From Roseovarius mucosus DSM 17069 (lineage in GTDB: Bacteria > Pseudomonadota > Alphaproteobacteria > Rhodobacterales > Rhodobacteraceae), in the NCBI RefSeq assembly GCF_000768555.3, contig NZ_KN293977.1, positions 55,622 through 119,621 on the forward strand: a DNA stretch of 64,000 nt, in the 5' to 3' direction. The translations under genes and the position numbers were made by a program. The notes beneath the pieces were generated by a model that saw only the letters and a list, made by a program, of their open reading frames with translations, had not been told where the DNA came from and did no database searches. Shown piece by piece: positions 43,397 through 53,399 of this stretch. Within the stretch, counting starts at the first letter, position 1. The number at the start of each line of letters is the position of its first letter.

Positions 43397-44556
43397 CAGG
43401 GTTGCCCCGCTGTCACGGCCTGACCATCCGTGATGCCTGTGGCCTCGGTGATCAGCACTTCGCCCTCGGCCAGCCCCGCCGTGACGATCAGCCGTGCGGC
43501 GGGCCAATCCACCACGCTGACCGACTGAAATCTGGCGGTGCCGTCGCGGAGCAGGAAAACGCCCGGCGCGCCTGCGTCCGAAGTCAGCGCGGTGCGGGGC
43601 ACGGTCAGGGCCGCGTCCCGCTGCTCTACGATGATGTTGGTCGCGACCGTCAGGCCCACCGGCGCAGTGACCGGCGTATCAAACGACAATTCGACCGCCA
43701 GCCCGCCGGTTGCGATGTCGACGCGCTGTGAGACATAGCTGACCCGCCCGGTGCGGGTCTGGGTTTCGCCGGCGAGTTGCAGGACAGCGGGCTGGTCGAG
43801 CGCGATCTGGGTGGCGTAGGCCTCGTCCACATCAGCCTCGACCAGAAGCGCGCTGAGGTCGGCCAGGGTCAGGATCGGCGTGGCGGGGCTGACAAGCTGA
43901 CCCTGCTCGACATCGAGCATCACGACGCTGCCCGCGACGGGCGCGCGGATCGTGTGGTTGGCCAAAAGGACGCGGGCCTGATCGAGCGCCGCGCTCAGGC
44001 GGGCAACCTCTTGGGTCGCCGCTTCGAGTTTGTAACCATAGGTGTCGCGCACCGAGCGGGCGATTGTCGTGCTCAGAGAGGCCGCGCGGTCAAACTCGGC
44101 CTGTGCTTCGCGCTGCGCATCGCGGGCGGCATCGAGGGCAGCTTGTGCCTGGCGCACGCTGGCGCGTTGCGCTTCGGCATCAACCTGCGCAAGCAATTGA
44201 CCTGCCTCGACCTTGTCACCCTCGGACACGGGCAGCGCGATGAGCGTGCCGGTGACAGGGGCTGTCACCTCGACCGAACTGACCGCCGCAATCCGGCCAT
44301 TGACCGCCAACACACGAGTAACAGGGGCGAGCGTTGCCGTCTCGACCGCGACAAGCGGGGGGCGGGTCATCCAGGCCTGCGCCGTGATCAGCCCGGCCAT
44401 AGCGAAGCCGATCAGCGCTGCCGCTGCCCAGAGCCACCGACGTCGAGCGTTCCGCGCAGGCGCATCTTGTCGGCTAGGTTTCTGGTCAGCCGGAGCCAAA
44501 CGGAGTTCCTTCTTATCGGATAGACGTGCCGGGTGACGAATCTTGCGCCGCCTCAT
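43396..44556 (-). CDS. MacA/HlyD-type periplasmic adaptor
   Basis: This 386-residue membrane-fusion protein has one N-terminal helix (WLWAAAALIGFAMAGLITAQ), a lipoyl/barrel-sandwich domain (VTGTLIALPVSEGDKVEAGQ), a coiled-coil hairpin (about residues 125-195, QAQAALDAARDAQREAQAEF) and a beta-barrel domain. It is the first gene of the three-gene exporter. No outer-membrane TolC-like partner is encoded nearby, so a shared one elsewhere is expected. Confidence 0.9.
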   Translation of the reverse strand: MRRRKIRHPARLSDKKELRLAPADQKPSRQDAPARNARRRWLWAAAALIGFAMAGLITAQAWMTRPPLVAVETATLAPVTRVLAVNGRIAAVSSVEVTAPVTGTLIALPVSEGDKVEAGQLLAQVDAEAQRASVRQAQAALDAARDAQREAQAEFDRAASLSTTIARSVRDTYGYKLEAATQEVARLSAALDQARVLLANHTIRAPVAGSVVMLDVEQGQLVSPATPILTLADLSALLVEADVDEAYATQIALDQPAVLQLAGETQTRTGRVSYVSQRVDIATGGLAVELSFDTPVTAPVGLTVATNIIVEQRDAALTVPRTALTSDAGAPGVFLLRDGTARFQSVSVVDWPAARLIVTAGLAEGEVLITEATGITDGQAVTAGQP

Positions 44557-44751
44557 GTTCCTTTAGCATAGGGCAGCAAATCGCAACTACTTTGACGTGG
44601 ATCAGCGACCGGCACGATGGATGGGCCGCGATTGACGCCCAGGCGCTACCAAGGGCATAACGCTCGCACAGCGGGGTATTGCGCCGTCTGTGACAGGCCC
44701 ATGCTGCCACACGGATCAGGTCCGGCGCAGCCCCAACAAAAGAGTGATGCC

Positions 44752-45783
44752 ATGCGCAGCAGCAAGATCATCCACGTCGTTTCCTGTCATGCCGAAGGCG
44801 AGGTGGGGGATGTCATCGTGGGCGGCGTGACCCCGCCCCCCGGCGCCACGATCTGGGAGCAGCGCAAATGGATCGCTGAGGATCAGACGCTGCGCAATTT
44901 CATGCTGAACGAGCCGCGCGGCGGTGTGTTCCGGCATGTCAACCTGCTCGTGCCGCCCAAGCACCCCGAGGCACAGGCCGCCTGGATCATCATGGAGCCC
45001 GAGGATACGCCGCCGATGTCCGGGTCGAACTCGATCTGCGTGTCCACCGTGTTGCTGGACAGCGGAATTCTTCCCATGCAAGAGCCGGTGACGCATATGG
45101 TGCTTGAGGCGCCGGGCGGTCTCGTGCGGGTGCGCGCCGAATGCGCCAATGGCAAGGCCGAGCGTATTTTCGTCGAGAACCTGCCTTCCTTTGCCAGCCG
45201 TCTGGGCGTGCCGCTCGATGTGCCGGGGCTGGGGCGGATCACGGTGGATACCGCCTTTGGCGGGGATAGTTTCGTGGTGGTCGATCCGGTGGCCCTTGGG
45301 GTGGATCTGGTCGAGACGAACGCGCGCCAGATTGCGGAACTGGGCATTCGCATCACCAATGCCGCCAACGCGCAATTCCGGTTCGAGCATCCCGAAAAAC
45401 CCGATTGGGCGCATCATTCGTTCTGCCTCTTTGCCGGGCCGATCACGCGCGAGGGGACTGCCTTGCGCGCGCAATCAGTGGTGGCGATCCAACCCGGCAA
45501 GCTCGACCGTTCTCCGACCGGCACGGCGGTCTCGGCGCGCATGGCGATTCTGGCCGCGCGCGGCGAGATGGGCGAGGACGACCGCTTTACCGGCGTGTCG
45601 ATCATCGGGTCGGAATTTCACGGCCGGATTCTGGGCAGGGTGCAGGTCGGCGAGCTTGCGGCCATCCGCCCCGAAATCAGCGGGCGGGCGTGGATCACCG
45701 GCACGGCACAGCACATGCTGGACCCGAGCGATCCTTGGCCGGGCGGCTATCGCCTCTCGGATACATGGCCACGGATCAGCTAA
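44752..45783 (+). CDS. Proline racemase-family protein, candidate 3-hydroxyproline dehydratase
   Basis: This 343-residue member of the proline racemase superfamily has the first active-site position in [14 protein letters not shown] (Ser, where racemases have Cys) and the second in [14 protein letters not shown] (Thr, where epimerases have Cys). Thr at the second position is known in trans-3-hydroxy-L-proline dehydratases; Ser at the first is unusual with it. The neighbouring pyrroline-2-carboxylate reductase gene fits a dehydratase yielding that imine. The start MRSSKII was chosen by domain boundary. It is convergent with the reductase gene. Confidence 0.85.
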   Translation: MRSSKIIHVVSCHAEGEVGDVIVGGVTPPPGATIWEQRKWIAEDQTLRNFMLNEPRGGVFRHVNLLVPPKHPEAQAAWIIMEPEDTPPMSGSNSICVSTVLLDSGILPMQEPVTHMVLEAPGGLVRVRAECANGKAERIFVENLPSFASRLGVPLDVPGLGRITVDTAFGGDSFVVVDPVALGVDLVETNARQIAELGIRITNAANAQFRFEHPEKPDWAHHSFCLFAGPITREGTALRAQSVVAIQPGKLDRSPTGTAVSARMAILAARGEMGEDDRFTGVSIIGSEFHGRILGRVQVGELAAIRPEISGRAWITGTAQHMLDPSDPWPGGYRLSDTWPRIS

Positions 45784-45814
45784 GGGGCAGGGGGCGCCCC
45801 AAACGCCCCTGCAC

Positions 45815-46852
45815 TCAACCCTCGACCGCTGCCAGCCCCTCGGCCTCGAACCGCGCCAATTGCGCCAGTTCCGCATCGCTGAGCGTGATACCATCGCGCA
45901 AGGACGCCTCGCGCGCCGCAAAGCGCCGCTGCGAGGGCAGGCGCGCGCCTTGGCCGCTGATGGCGGTCAACAGCCGCTCGCCCTCGGCAATGGGATCACG
46001 CCCGCTGCGCGCGGCAAAGCGGATCGGATCAAGGGCCAGAACCAAGGCCCCATGCCGTGGGAGCAGGGCGGTGCCGCCGGAAAACTCCAGCGCTTCCTTG
46101 CTCATGAACTCGCCCAGCATGGCACCAGCCAGCAATTCGACCATGGTCGAAATCGCCGATCCCTTGTGCCCGCCAAAGGGCAGCATCGCGCCCGCGAGCG
46201 CCGCTTCTGGATCGGTGGTCGGATGGCCGTCGCGGTCCATGGCCCAGCCTTCGGGGATGGGGGTGCCGGCGCGCCGGTGCAACTCGATCTCGCCACGCGC
46301 GGCGACACTGGTCGCGAAATCGAACACATAGGGATGAGGGCCGGGGCGCGGCCAGCCAAAGGCAATCGGGTTTGTGCCCAAAAGCGGCTCCTTGCCGCCC
46401 GTGGGGGCGACGGACGAATAGCTGGGGCACATCGAGAGAGAGGCAACGCCCCGTGCCGCCAAGGCCTCGACATCATGCCACAGCGCCGAGAAATGCAGGC
46501 AATCACGGATCACGAGGGCGGCCAGCCCCGTGTCGCGCGCGCGGGCCGCCAGCGCGTCCACCGCCGCGTCAAAGGCCGGGTTGGAAAACCCGCCGTTCGC
46601 ATCCACCTCGATCACCGCGAGGCCCGTATCATGCAGTGCGGGCACCGCATCCGGCACCACCTTGCCCGCCGCGATCACCCGCAAGCAGCCTTCGATCCGG
46701 TAGATGCCGTGCGATTTGCAGTGATCCCGCTCGCCCGCGACGATCACCCGCGCCACCGCTGCGGCACTCTCGGGGCGCACGCCCGCGCGCTCGAAAATCG
46801 ACGTCACCCGCGCCAGGAGGTCATCAACGGAAATCACGTTCGGCTCAGCCAT
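45815..46852 (-). CDS. Delta1-pyrroline-2-carboxylate reductase (Ldh2/MDH family)
   Basis: This 345-residue NAD(P)H-dependent oxidoreductase is of the malate/L-lactate dehydrogenase type 2 family. Segments GERDHCKSHGIYRIEG, GTNPIAFGWPRPG and GAMLPFGGHKGSAISTMVEL fit enzymes that reduce pyrroline- or piperideine-2-carboxylate. In this context it would reduce the product of 3-hydroxyproline dehydration to L-proline. GAAGGAG precedes the ATG at 46852. It follows the regulator gene with 29 nt between them on the minus strand. Confidence 0.85.
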   Translation of the reverse strand: MAEPNVISVDDLLARVTSIFERAGVRPESAAAVARVIVAGERDHCKSHGIYRIEGCLRVIAAGKVVPDAVPALHDTGLAVIEVDANGGFSNPAFDAAVDALAARARDTGLAALVIRDCLHFSALWHDVEALAARGVASLSMCPSYSSVAPTGGKEPLLGTNPIAFGWPRPGPHPYVFDFATSVAARGEIELHRRAGTPIPEGWAMDRDGHPTTDPEAALAGAMLPFGGHKGSAISTMVELLAGAMLGEFMSKEALEFSGGTALLPRHGALVLALDPIRFAARSGRDPIAEGERLLTAISGQGARLPSQRRFAAREASLRDGITLSDAELAQLARFEAEGLAAVEG

Positions 46853-46881
46853 GCGGGCGGCTCCTTCAGGGTCAAGAGGTC

Positions 46882-47517
46882 TTATTTGTCGACATCGGTA
46901 TAGGTGCAAGCCCAGAACACCTTGGTCTCGGTGTCATCGAGCGCGCGCAACCCGTGTTTGATGGTGCTGTCGAAATAGGCGCAATCGCCGGGCTCCATGA
47001 TCACCGGCTCGTAATGCTCCACCGTCAGCTCGACCCGTCCCGACAGCACATAGAGCGTCTCTTCGCCGTCATGCGATTCCAGCTCATCACGCGTGAGTGG
47101 CGCGCGTTTTTCGACCAGCGTGACCAGCGGGATGATCTTTTTCTCGGCCAGCGCGTTGCACAGCACCTCGTATTCGAAATTCTTGGCGCGCACCTTGCGC
47201 CCTTGACCTGCGCGGGTCACGGTCATGCGGGTGGTTTGCGTGGCGTCGTGGTCCGCGGAAAAGAGCCGCTCCATGCCGATGCCATAGGCGCGGGCAATCT
47301 TGATCAGGTTCTCATAGCTGGGCGAGACGCGCCCGTTCTCGATCTTGTGGATCGTCGACAGGGCAAGGCCCGTGCGCTGCGCCGCCACTTCGAGCGTATA
47401 GCCGCAGGCCTGTCGTACCGCCTTCATGCGGGCACCCAGATCGGCGCGCAATTGGTGGCGCTCGACGTCCCAATCATCCACTGCGCTGTCGGTTGAGGTT
47501 TTTTCCGTTTCGGCCAT
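46882..47517 (-). CDS. XRE-cupin transcriptional regulator
   Basis: This 211-residue regulator has an N-terminal XRE helix-turn-helix (LGARMKAVRQACGYTLEVAA, then LALSTIHKIENGRVSP) and a C-terminal cupin domain (GEETLYVLSGRVELTVEHYE, EPGDCAYFDSTIKHGLRAL). It is divergent from the AcnX gene (156 nt between starts) and upstream of the reductase gene, so it most likely controls the hydroxyproline locus in both directions. Confidence 0.9.
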   Translation of the reverse strand: MAETEKTSTDSAVDDWDVERHQLRADLGARMKAVRQACGYTLEVAAQRTGLALSTIHKIENGRVSPSYENLIKIARAYGIGMERLFSADHDATQTTRMTVTRAGQGRKVRAKNFEYEVLCNALAEKKIIPLVTLVEKRAPLTRDELESHDGEETLYVLSGRVELTVEHYEPVIMEPGDCAYFDSTIKHGLRALDDTETKVFWACTYTDVDK

Positions 47518-47673
47518 AATTTTTCTTTTCTTACCAACCGTGATTGTTTAAGCATATTTTTACGTTGGGCACAACAGTAGCAATCGACGGTGCGCAAGGG
47601 GAGACCGAATATCGGAGTTTTCCGAAATCCCTGCCGAACCGCGTCAGAACAGACTTCAAAAAAGGGTGATCTC

Positions 47674-49374
47674 ATGCCGGACCTGATTGTCGCCGCCGAG
47701 GTTGAGGGGCCGATCCTGCTTTGCGACGAGGGTCTGAGCGTCTGGGGCGGTGTCGATCCCCTCAGCGGGCGGATCATCGACGCGCATCACCCGCAGCAGG
47801 GGCAATCTCTGGCCGGTCATGTTGTGATGATGCCGACGAGTCGCGGCTCCTGCACCGGGAGTGGCGTGCTCTTGGGTCTGGCCTTTGCCGGCACTGCGCC
47901 CAAGGCGCTGATTTTCCGCGAGGGCGAGGACATCCTGACATTGGGTGCCCTTGTGGCCACGCGGCTGTTTGACCGGCCCATCGCCGTTCTGCGTCTCTCT
48001 GGCCCCGATTATGACCGCCTGGCGCAGCACTCCCATGCCACGATCACCGCCACGCACCTGCACGCGGGCGATCTGGCGTTGCCGCTGACCTCCGTTGCCT
48101 CCGAGGGGCTGACGCTTTCGGACGTGGACCGTGCCTTTCTGGCCGGGGATCATGGCGCGGCGGCGCAACTGGCGATGGAAATCATCACGACGCTGGCCGC
48201 CGCCCAAGGCGCGCCAAGCCTGACCGATGTCAGCCGCGTGCATATCGACGGCTGCATTTATGCCAGCCCTGCCTTTCTGACCTTTGCCCGCGCCATGGCG
48301 GACAAGGGTGGGCGGGTGCGGATCCCCACCACGATGAACGCCATTTCCGTCGATCACGCCAATTGGCGCGCGCAAGGCGTGTCCGAGGCCTTTGGCCTGC
48401 CCGCCAGCCAATTGGCCGATGCCTATGTCGAAATGGGCGCGCGTCCCAGCTTTACCTGTGCGCCCTATCTGCTCGAGGACAAGCCCTCGGCGGGCGAGGA
48501 CATCGCCTGGGCCGAAAGCAACGCCGTGATCTACGCCAACACGGTTCTGGGCGCGCGCACCGTGAAACATGCCGATTTCATGGACCTCTGTATCGCGCTC
48601 ACAGGGCGCGCCGCACGTGCGGGCGTCTATCTGGACCAGAACCGCGCAGCCCGCCGGATCATCGACATCGACGTGCCCGAGGGTATTGACGATGCCTTCT
48701 GGCCGATGCTGGGCTGGATCGTGGGGCAGGTGGCCCCGGATCGCATCCCGCTCTTGCGCGGGCTCGAGGGGTTGCATCCCTCCGACGATGATCTCAAGGC
48801 GCTTTGCGCGGCCTATGGCACCACCTCTGCCTCACCGATGATGCATATCAAAGGGATCACGCCCGAGGCGGATATGCCCCCCGCGCCCGAGGCCGATCAC
48901 GCCCGCATCACGCTGCAGGATTTCGCGCAGGCTTGGCAGGGGTTCAATCAGGGCGCCGACAAGGTGGATCTGGTCGCCCTCGGCAGCCCGCATTTTTCCG
49001 CCGCCGAAAGTGCCGTCTTTGCCGATCTGATGGAGGGCCATCATGTCCACCCGGATGTTGCCACGATCATCACGCTTGGGCGCGGCACCCTGACCACCAT
49101 CACCGCCAATGGCGTCAAGGCGCGGCTCGAGGCCGCTGGCGTGACCATCGTGCCCGACATCTGCTGGTGCTCGATCTCCGAGCCGGTCTTTCCGCCCTCG
49201 GCAGAGGTCCTGATGACCAATTCCGGCAAATACGCGCATTACGCGCCGGGTCTGAGCAACCGCGCCGTGCGCTTCGGCTCTCTGGCGCAATGCGCGCAAA
49301 CCGCGCAAACTGGCACGGCCCCCATCAACCCGCCGCCGTGGATCGCCGCGGCCCCGGCCCCTTCGGGCCACTAA
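47674..49374 (+). CDS. lhpI: Cis-3-hydroxy-L-proline dehydratase, aconitase X type
   Basis: This 566-residue fused AcnX has the small domain first (VVMMPTSRGSCTGSGVLLGL, residues 1-110) and then the large aconitase-like domain (RVHIDGCIYASPAFLTFARA, KGGRVRIPTTMNAISVDHAN, NAVIYANTVLGARTV). This fused type I architecture is that of bacterial cis-3-hydroxy-L-proline dehydratases, which form pyrroline-2-carboxylate. The ATG at 47674 fits the domain start. It heads the plus-strand hydroxyproline genes. Confidence 0.9.
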   Translation: MPDLIVAAEVEGPILLCDEGLSVWGGVDPLSGRIIDAHHPQQGQSLAGHVVMMPTSRGSCTGSGVLLGLAFAGTAPKALIFREGEDILTLGALVATRLFDRPIAVLRLSGPDYDRLAQHSHATITATHLHAGDLALPLTSVASEGLTLSDVDRAFLAGDHGAAAQLAMEIITTLAAAQGAPSLTDVSRVHIDGCIYASPAFLTFARAMADKGGRVRIPTTMNAISVDHANWRAQGVSEAFGLPASQLADAYVEMGARPSFTCAPYLLEDKPSAGEDIAWAESNAVIYANTVLGARTVKHADFMDLCIALTGRAARAGVYLDQNRAARRIIDIDVPEGIDDAFWPMLGWIVGQVAPDRIPLLRGLEGLHPSDDDLKALCAAYGTTSASPMMHIKGITPEADMPPAPEADHARITLQDFAQAWQGFNQGADKVDLVALGSPHFSAAESAVFADLMEGHHVHPDVATIITLGRGTLTTITANGVKARLEAAGVTIVPDICWCSISEPVFPPSAEVLMTNSGKYAHYAPGLSNRAVRFGSLAQCAQTAQTGTAPINPPPWIAAAPAPSGH

Positions 49375-49414
49375 CCGCCGCAATCAAACGACACGCATCC
49401 AAAGGAGTTCCCCC

Positions 49415-50374
49415 ATGAAGAAAGACGTCTTTCACGGCACCATCCCCGCCCTGCTGACCCCCTGCACCCCGGATCGCAAACCCGATTTCGACGCGCTGGT
49501 GCGCAAGGGGCAGGAAATGATCGCGGCGGGCATGTCGGGCGTAGTCTATTGCGGCTCTTGCGGCGACTGGCCGCTCTTGACGGATGACGAGCGGATGGAA
49601 GGTGTCGCGCGCCTGACGGCGGCGGGCGTGCCCGTGGTCGTGGGCACCGGCGCCATCAACACCAAATCCGCCGTGGCCCATGCCGCCCACGCGCAAGAGG
49701 TGGGTGCCGCGGGCCTCATGGTCATCCCGCGCGTTCTGTCGCGGGGGCTGTCGGTGGCCGCACAGCGCAACCATTTCAAGGCCATTCTGGATGCCGCCCC
49801 GGATGTGCCCGCCATCATCTACAACAGCCCCTATTACGGCTACGCCACCAAGGCCGATCTCTTCTTTGCCCTGCGCGCCGAGCACAAGAACCTCATCGGC
49901 TTCAAGGAATTCGGTGGCAAGAATGATCTCAGCTACGCCGCCGAGCACATCACCCATCAGGATGATGACGTGCTCCTGATGGTGGGCGTCGATACCGAAG
50001 TCTATCACGGCTTTGTCAAATGCGGGGCGGTGGGGGCCATTACCGGCATCGGCACCATCTTCCCCAAAGAGGCGCTCTTGCAGGTGGCCCTGTCGCGTCG
50101 CGCGGCAGAGGGATGCCCCGAGGCCGATCAGCGCGCGCGCGAACTGGCGGATGCGCTGCATGTCATCGCCAAGTTCGACGAGGGCGTCGATCTTGTGCTC
50201 TATTTCAAGCATATGATGGTGCTGAAGGGCGAAGAGGAATACCGCCTCAACATCAATGAAACCGATGCGCTCTCGCCCTCTCAGGCGCGCTTCTGCGAGG
50301 CGCAGTTCCACCAGTTCAACACATGGTTCGCAACTTGGGTGAAACAGGGCGGGGTGATCGCTGAATGCATGTGA
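49415..50374 (+). CDS. DapA-family lyase, likely pyrroline-4-hydroxy-2-carboxylate deaminase
   Basis: This 319-residue TIM-barrel class I aldolase has the Schiff-base lysine in NLIGFKEFGGKNDL, the YNSPYYGY tyrosine segment and GVVYCGSCGDWPLLT in the substrate loop. In hydroxyproline loci this family converts pyrroline-4-hydroxy-2-carboxylate to 2-oxoglutarate semialdehyde and ammonia. AAAGGAG precedes the ATG. It overlaps the epimerase start by 10 bases. A true DapA role is unlikely in this context. Confidence 0.88.
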   Translation: MKKDVFHGTIPALLTPCTPDRKPDFDALVRKGQEMIAAGMSGVVYCGSCGDWPLLTDDERMEGVARLTAAGVPVVVGTGAINTKSAVAHAAHAQEVGAAGLMVIPRVLSRGLSVAAQRNHFKAILDAAPDVPAIIYNSPYYGYATKADLFFALRAEHKNLIGFKEFGGKNDLSYAAEHITHQDDDVLLMVGVDTEVYHGFVKCGAVGAITGIGTIFPKEALLQVALSRRAAEGCPEADQRARELADALHVIAKFDEGVDLVLYFKHMMVLKGEEEYRLNINETDALSPSQARFCEAQFHQFNTWFATWVKQGGVIAECM

Positions 50375-51279
50375 TCGACAGCCACACTGGCGGCGAGCCG
50401 ACGCGCGTGATCCTCGATGGGGGGCCGGACCTTGGGTCCGGTCCCCTGTCCGAGCGTGCGCGGCTCCTCGCCTCCGAGCATCGCGATTTCTATCAATCGG
50501 TCAGCCTCGAGCCGCGGGGCCAGGTGGCCATGGTCTGTGCCCTTCTGGTGCCGCCGACCGATTCGACCTGTGTCACCGGCGTGATCTATTTCGATGCCGA
50601 GGCGGTCCTGGGCATGTGTGGTCATGGCACCATCGGTCTTGTCGTGACGCTGGCGCATATGGGCCGGATCAAACCGGGCATGCATCGGATTGAGACACCC
50701 GTGGGCATTGTCACCGTCGATCTCATCGACGCCAATACCGTCACCGTCACCAATATCGAGAGCCGCCGCACCCATACTGGCGTCACGGTCGAGATTGAGG
50801 GTATCGGCACGGTCTCTGGCGATGTGGCCTATGGCGGCAATCTCTTTTTCCTTGTCGATCCCAGCCCCGTTTCTGTCCATTCCGGCAATATCCGGGCGCT
50901 GACCGATGCCACCATCGCGGTGCGAGAGGCGGTGCAGGCGCAGGGCATCGACGTGGACCACGTGATTTTCTACGGCCCCTCTGACGATCCGCAGGCCCAT
51001 AGCCGCAATTTCGTCCTCTGCCCTGACAATGCCTATGATCGCTCGCCCTGTGGCACCGGCTGTTCGGCGCGTCTGGCTTGTCTCGCGGCCGAGGGGCGGC
51101 TGGACGCGGGGCAAGAGATCGTGCAGGAAAGCGTGATCGGCAGTACCTATCGGCTGTCCTATACTCCCGGTCCGAACGGCGGCGTGACCCCCTCGATCAC
51201 CGGGCGCGCCTATGTGATGGCCGACAGCACGCTTCTCTTTGATCCCAACGATCCGTTCCGCAACGGTATCCGTCTCTGA
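50365..51279 (+). CDS. 4-hydroxyproline 2-epimerase
   Basis: This 304-residue proline racemase-family enzyme has both catalytic cysteines: VLGMCGHGTIGL near residue 88 and DRSPCGTGCSARLA near residue 235. The Cys-Cys pair indicates racemase or epimerase activity. With the adjacent D-amino acid oxidase-type dehydrogenase it most likely converts trans-4-hydroxy-L-proline to cis-4-hydroxy-D-proline. It overlaps the preceding gene by 10 bases. Confidence 0.92.
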   Translation: MHVIDSHTGGEPTRVILDGGPDLGSGPLSERARLLASEHRDFYQSVSLEPRGQVAMVCALLVPPTDSTCVTGVIYFDAEAVLGMCGHGTIGLVVTLAHMGRIKPGMHRIETPVGIVTVDLIDANTVTVTNIESRRTHTGVTVEIEGIGTVSGDVAYGGNLFFLVDPSPVSVHSGNIRALTDATIAVREAVQAQGIDVDHVIFYGPSDDPQAHSRNFVLCPDNAYDRSPCGTGCSARLACLAAEGRLDAGQEIVQESVIGSTYRLSYTPGPNGGVTPSITGRAYVMADSTLLFDPNDPFRNGIRL

Positions 51280-51300
51280 CCCTCACGGCAAAGGTGCCCC

Positions 51301-52542
51301 ATGGCCCGCTCTGAAATCCTCGTCATCGGTGCCGGTATCATCGGCGTCACAACCGCGCTTGCGTTGCAACGGGATGGCCATGCCGTGCGCATCCTCGACC
51401 GCAAGGGCGTCGCGGCTGAAACATCGCGCGGCAACGCCGGGGCCTTTGCCTATACCGACATCGAGCCGCTGGCGACGCCCGGCATTCTGCGCAAGGCACC
51501 GAAATGGCTGCTCGATCCGCTTGGGCCGCTGTCCATTCCGCCGGCCTATGCGCTGCCGCTTTTGCCGTGGATGCTGCGCTTCTGGCGGGCAAGCTGGCAG
51601 GATCGTTATGCGACGGCGGTGGCGGCACAGGCCAGCCTGATGCACCAATCCCGCGCCGCTCTGGAGCGGTTGATCGCGGATGTGTCCGGCGAGCCGCTGA
51701 TGCGCCGCGAGGGGCAGTTGCAGGTCTACGAGGGCGAGGCCGCCTATCGCGCCAGCCTTCCGGCATGGGAACTGCGCCGCCAGCATGGCGTGCGGTTCGA
51801 CCTCTTGCAAAGCCCCGGTGCCTTGGCCGAAGTTCAGCCGGGTCTCAGCCCGCGCTTCACCCATGCCGGGTTTACGCCCGACTGGATGAACACCGTCGAT
51901 CCGGCGCGCTGGACCGAGCATCTGGCACAGCAGTTTGTGGCCGGAGGCGGGCAGATCGACATCGCCGATGTCCGCGCGCTGCGGCAGGTGAGCGAGGGCG
52001 TCGAGGTCGAGACCGCCACCGGTAGCATCCGCGCCGATCAGGTCGTCTTGGCGGCGGGGGCCTGGTCGCACCATCTGGCGCGCACCCTAGGCGACACGAT
52101 CCCGCTCGAAACCGAGCGCGGATATAACACCACCTTTCCCACCGCCAGCTTCGATCTGCGCACCCATGTGACCTTTGCCGATCACGGCTTTGTCGTGTCG
52201 AAAATCGGCGGCGGGCTGCGCGTGGGCGGGGCGGTGGAACTGGGGGGCCTGCGCCGCGCACCCAATTACAAGCGCGCCGAAACGCTCGTGCGCAAGGCGT
52301 GCGATTTCCTGCCGGGGTTTGACCCGCAGGGCGGCACGCAATGGATGGGGTTCCGCCCGTCGCTGCCCGACAGCCTGCCGATCATTTCCCGCGCGCCGCG
52401 CGCTGACCGGGTAATCTATGCCTTTGGGCATGGGCATCTGGGGCTGACGCAATCGGCGGGCACGGCGGAATTGGTGGCGGCCCTTGCCGCGCGGCGCGAT
52501 CCGGCGATTTCGCTCACTCCGTTCGACGCAGGCCGCTTCTAG
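51301..52542 (+). CDS. FAD-dependent D-hydroxyproline dehydrogenase (DAO family)
   Basis: This 413-residue protein has the FAD-binding motif LVIGAGIIGVTTALALQRDG at the N terminus and the C-terminal WMGFRPSLPDSLPIISRAP / GHGHLGLTQSAGTAELVA segments of DadA-like enzymes. In the 4-hydroxyproline route it oxidises cis-4-hydroxy-D-proline to pyrroline-4-hydroxy-2-carboxylate. It lies 21 nt after the epimerase gene. The soluble monomeric type replaces the multi-subunit LhpBEF type here. Confidence 0.9.
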   Translation: MARSEILVIGAGIIGVTTALALQRDGHAVRILDRKGVAAETSRGNAGAFAYTDIEPLATPGILRKAPKWLLDPLGPLSIPPAYALPLLPWMLRFWRASWQDRYATAVAAQASLMHQSRAALERLIADVSGEPLMRREGQLQVYEGEAAYRASLPAWELRRQHGVRFDLLQSPGALAEVQPGLSPRFTHAGFTPDWMNTVDPARWTEHLAQQFVAGGGQIDIADVRALRQVSEGVEVETATGSIRADQVVLAAGAWSHHLARTLGDTIPLETERGYNTTFPTASFDLRTHVTFADHGFVVSKIGGGLRVGGAVELGGLRRAPNYKRAETLVRKACDFLPGFDPQGGTQWMGFRPSLPDSLPIISRAPRADRVIYAFGHGHLGLTQSAGTAELVAALAARRDPAISLTPFDAGRF

Positions 52543-52676
52543 AGCAGGGTGCGTCTGCTTGCGTTCACATCGCCCCGGCCCCCGCCCCCGAACCGGGGCC
52601 TCCATCTGCCTTGGCAAGGTCCAGGGTCAAGCACGGGACGTGTGCGGTGTCGATCGCTGCGCCGCCGCCAGCGCGC

Positions 52677-53399
52677 TCAGCGCACGTTGGCGAGGAACTT
52701 TTGCGTCTCCGGATGCTGCGGATCGTTAAAGAGCTGATCCGGCGCACCAATCTCGGCCATGATCCCCTGGTGAAAGAACGCCACCCGGTTCGATACATCG
52801 CGGGCAAACCCCATTTCATGCGTCACGCAGATCATGGTCATGCCTTCTTCGGCCAGCATCTTGAGGGTTTCCAGAACCTCGCCCACGAGCTGCGGATCAA
52901 GCGCCGAGGTCACCTCGTCAAAGAGCATGTAATCGGGCGACATCGCCAGTGCGCGGGCAATCGCCATGCGCTGCTGCTGCCCGCCCGACAGGCGGGAAGG
53001 ATAAGTTGTCAGCTTGTCGCCCAACCCGACATGGCGCAATTGCTTTTCGGCAATCGCCTCGGCCTCAGCCTTGGCCATGCCCAGCACCTTGCGCGGGGCC
53101 AAGGTGACATTTTCCAGCACGGTCAGATGCGGAAAGGCGTTCCATTGCTGAAACACGATGCCCACCTTGCGGCGCAGCTTGTTCAGATTGGTGGATTTGG
53201 CATGCACCTCTGTGCCGTCGATGGTGATCCGCCCGGAATCAATCGGCTCCAGCCCGTTGATGCAGGTCAGCAGGGTCGATTTGCCCGAGCCTGAGCCGCC
53301 GATGACGGTGACAACCTCGCCCTTTTGCACCGTCAGGTCGATCCCCTTGAGAACCTCCAGATCGCCAAAGGATTTGCGGACATTCTGGATCTCAATCAT
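52677..53399 (-). CDS. Polar amino acid ABC transporter ATPase
   Basis: This 240-residue ATPase of the GlnQ/HisP class has Walker A GGSGSGKSTLLTCINGLE, signature LSGGQQQRMAIARALAM, Walker B YMLFDEVTSALDP and the H-loop VTHEMGFARDV. The start MIEIQNVRKSF overlaps the preceding permease stop by 8 bases. It is the last gene of a binding-protein-permease-permease-ATPase operon within the hydroxyproline locus. Confidence 0.94.
   Translation of the reverse strand: MIEIQNVRKSFGDLEVLKGIDLTVQKGEVVTVIGGSGSGKSTLLTCINGLEPIDSGRITIDGTEVHAKSTNLNKLRRKVGIVFQQWNAFPHLTVLENVTLAPRKVLGMAKAEAEAIAEKQLRHVGLGDKLTTYPSRLSGGQQQRMAIARALAMSPDYMLFDEVTSALDPQLVGEVLETLKMLAEEGMTMICVTHEMGFARDVSNRVAFFHQGIMAEIGAPDQLFNDPQHPETQKFLANVR

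Noticed and set aside
49415..50374. Dihydrodipicolinate synthase DapA for lysine synthesis
   Set aside because: The gene overlaps 4-hydroxyproline epimerase and lies in a hydroxyproline catabolic operon; a deaminase/dehydratase role is more likely.
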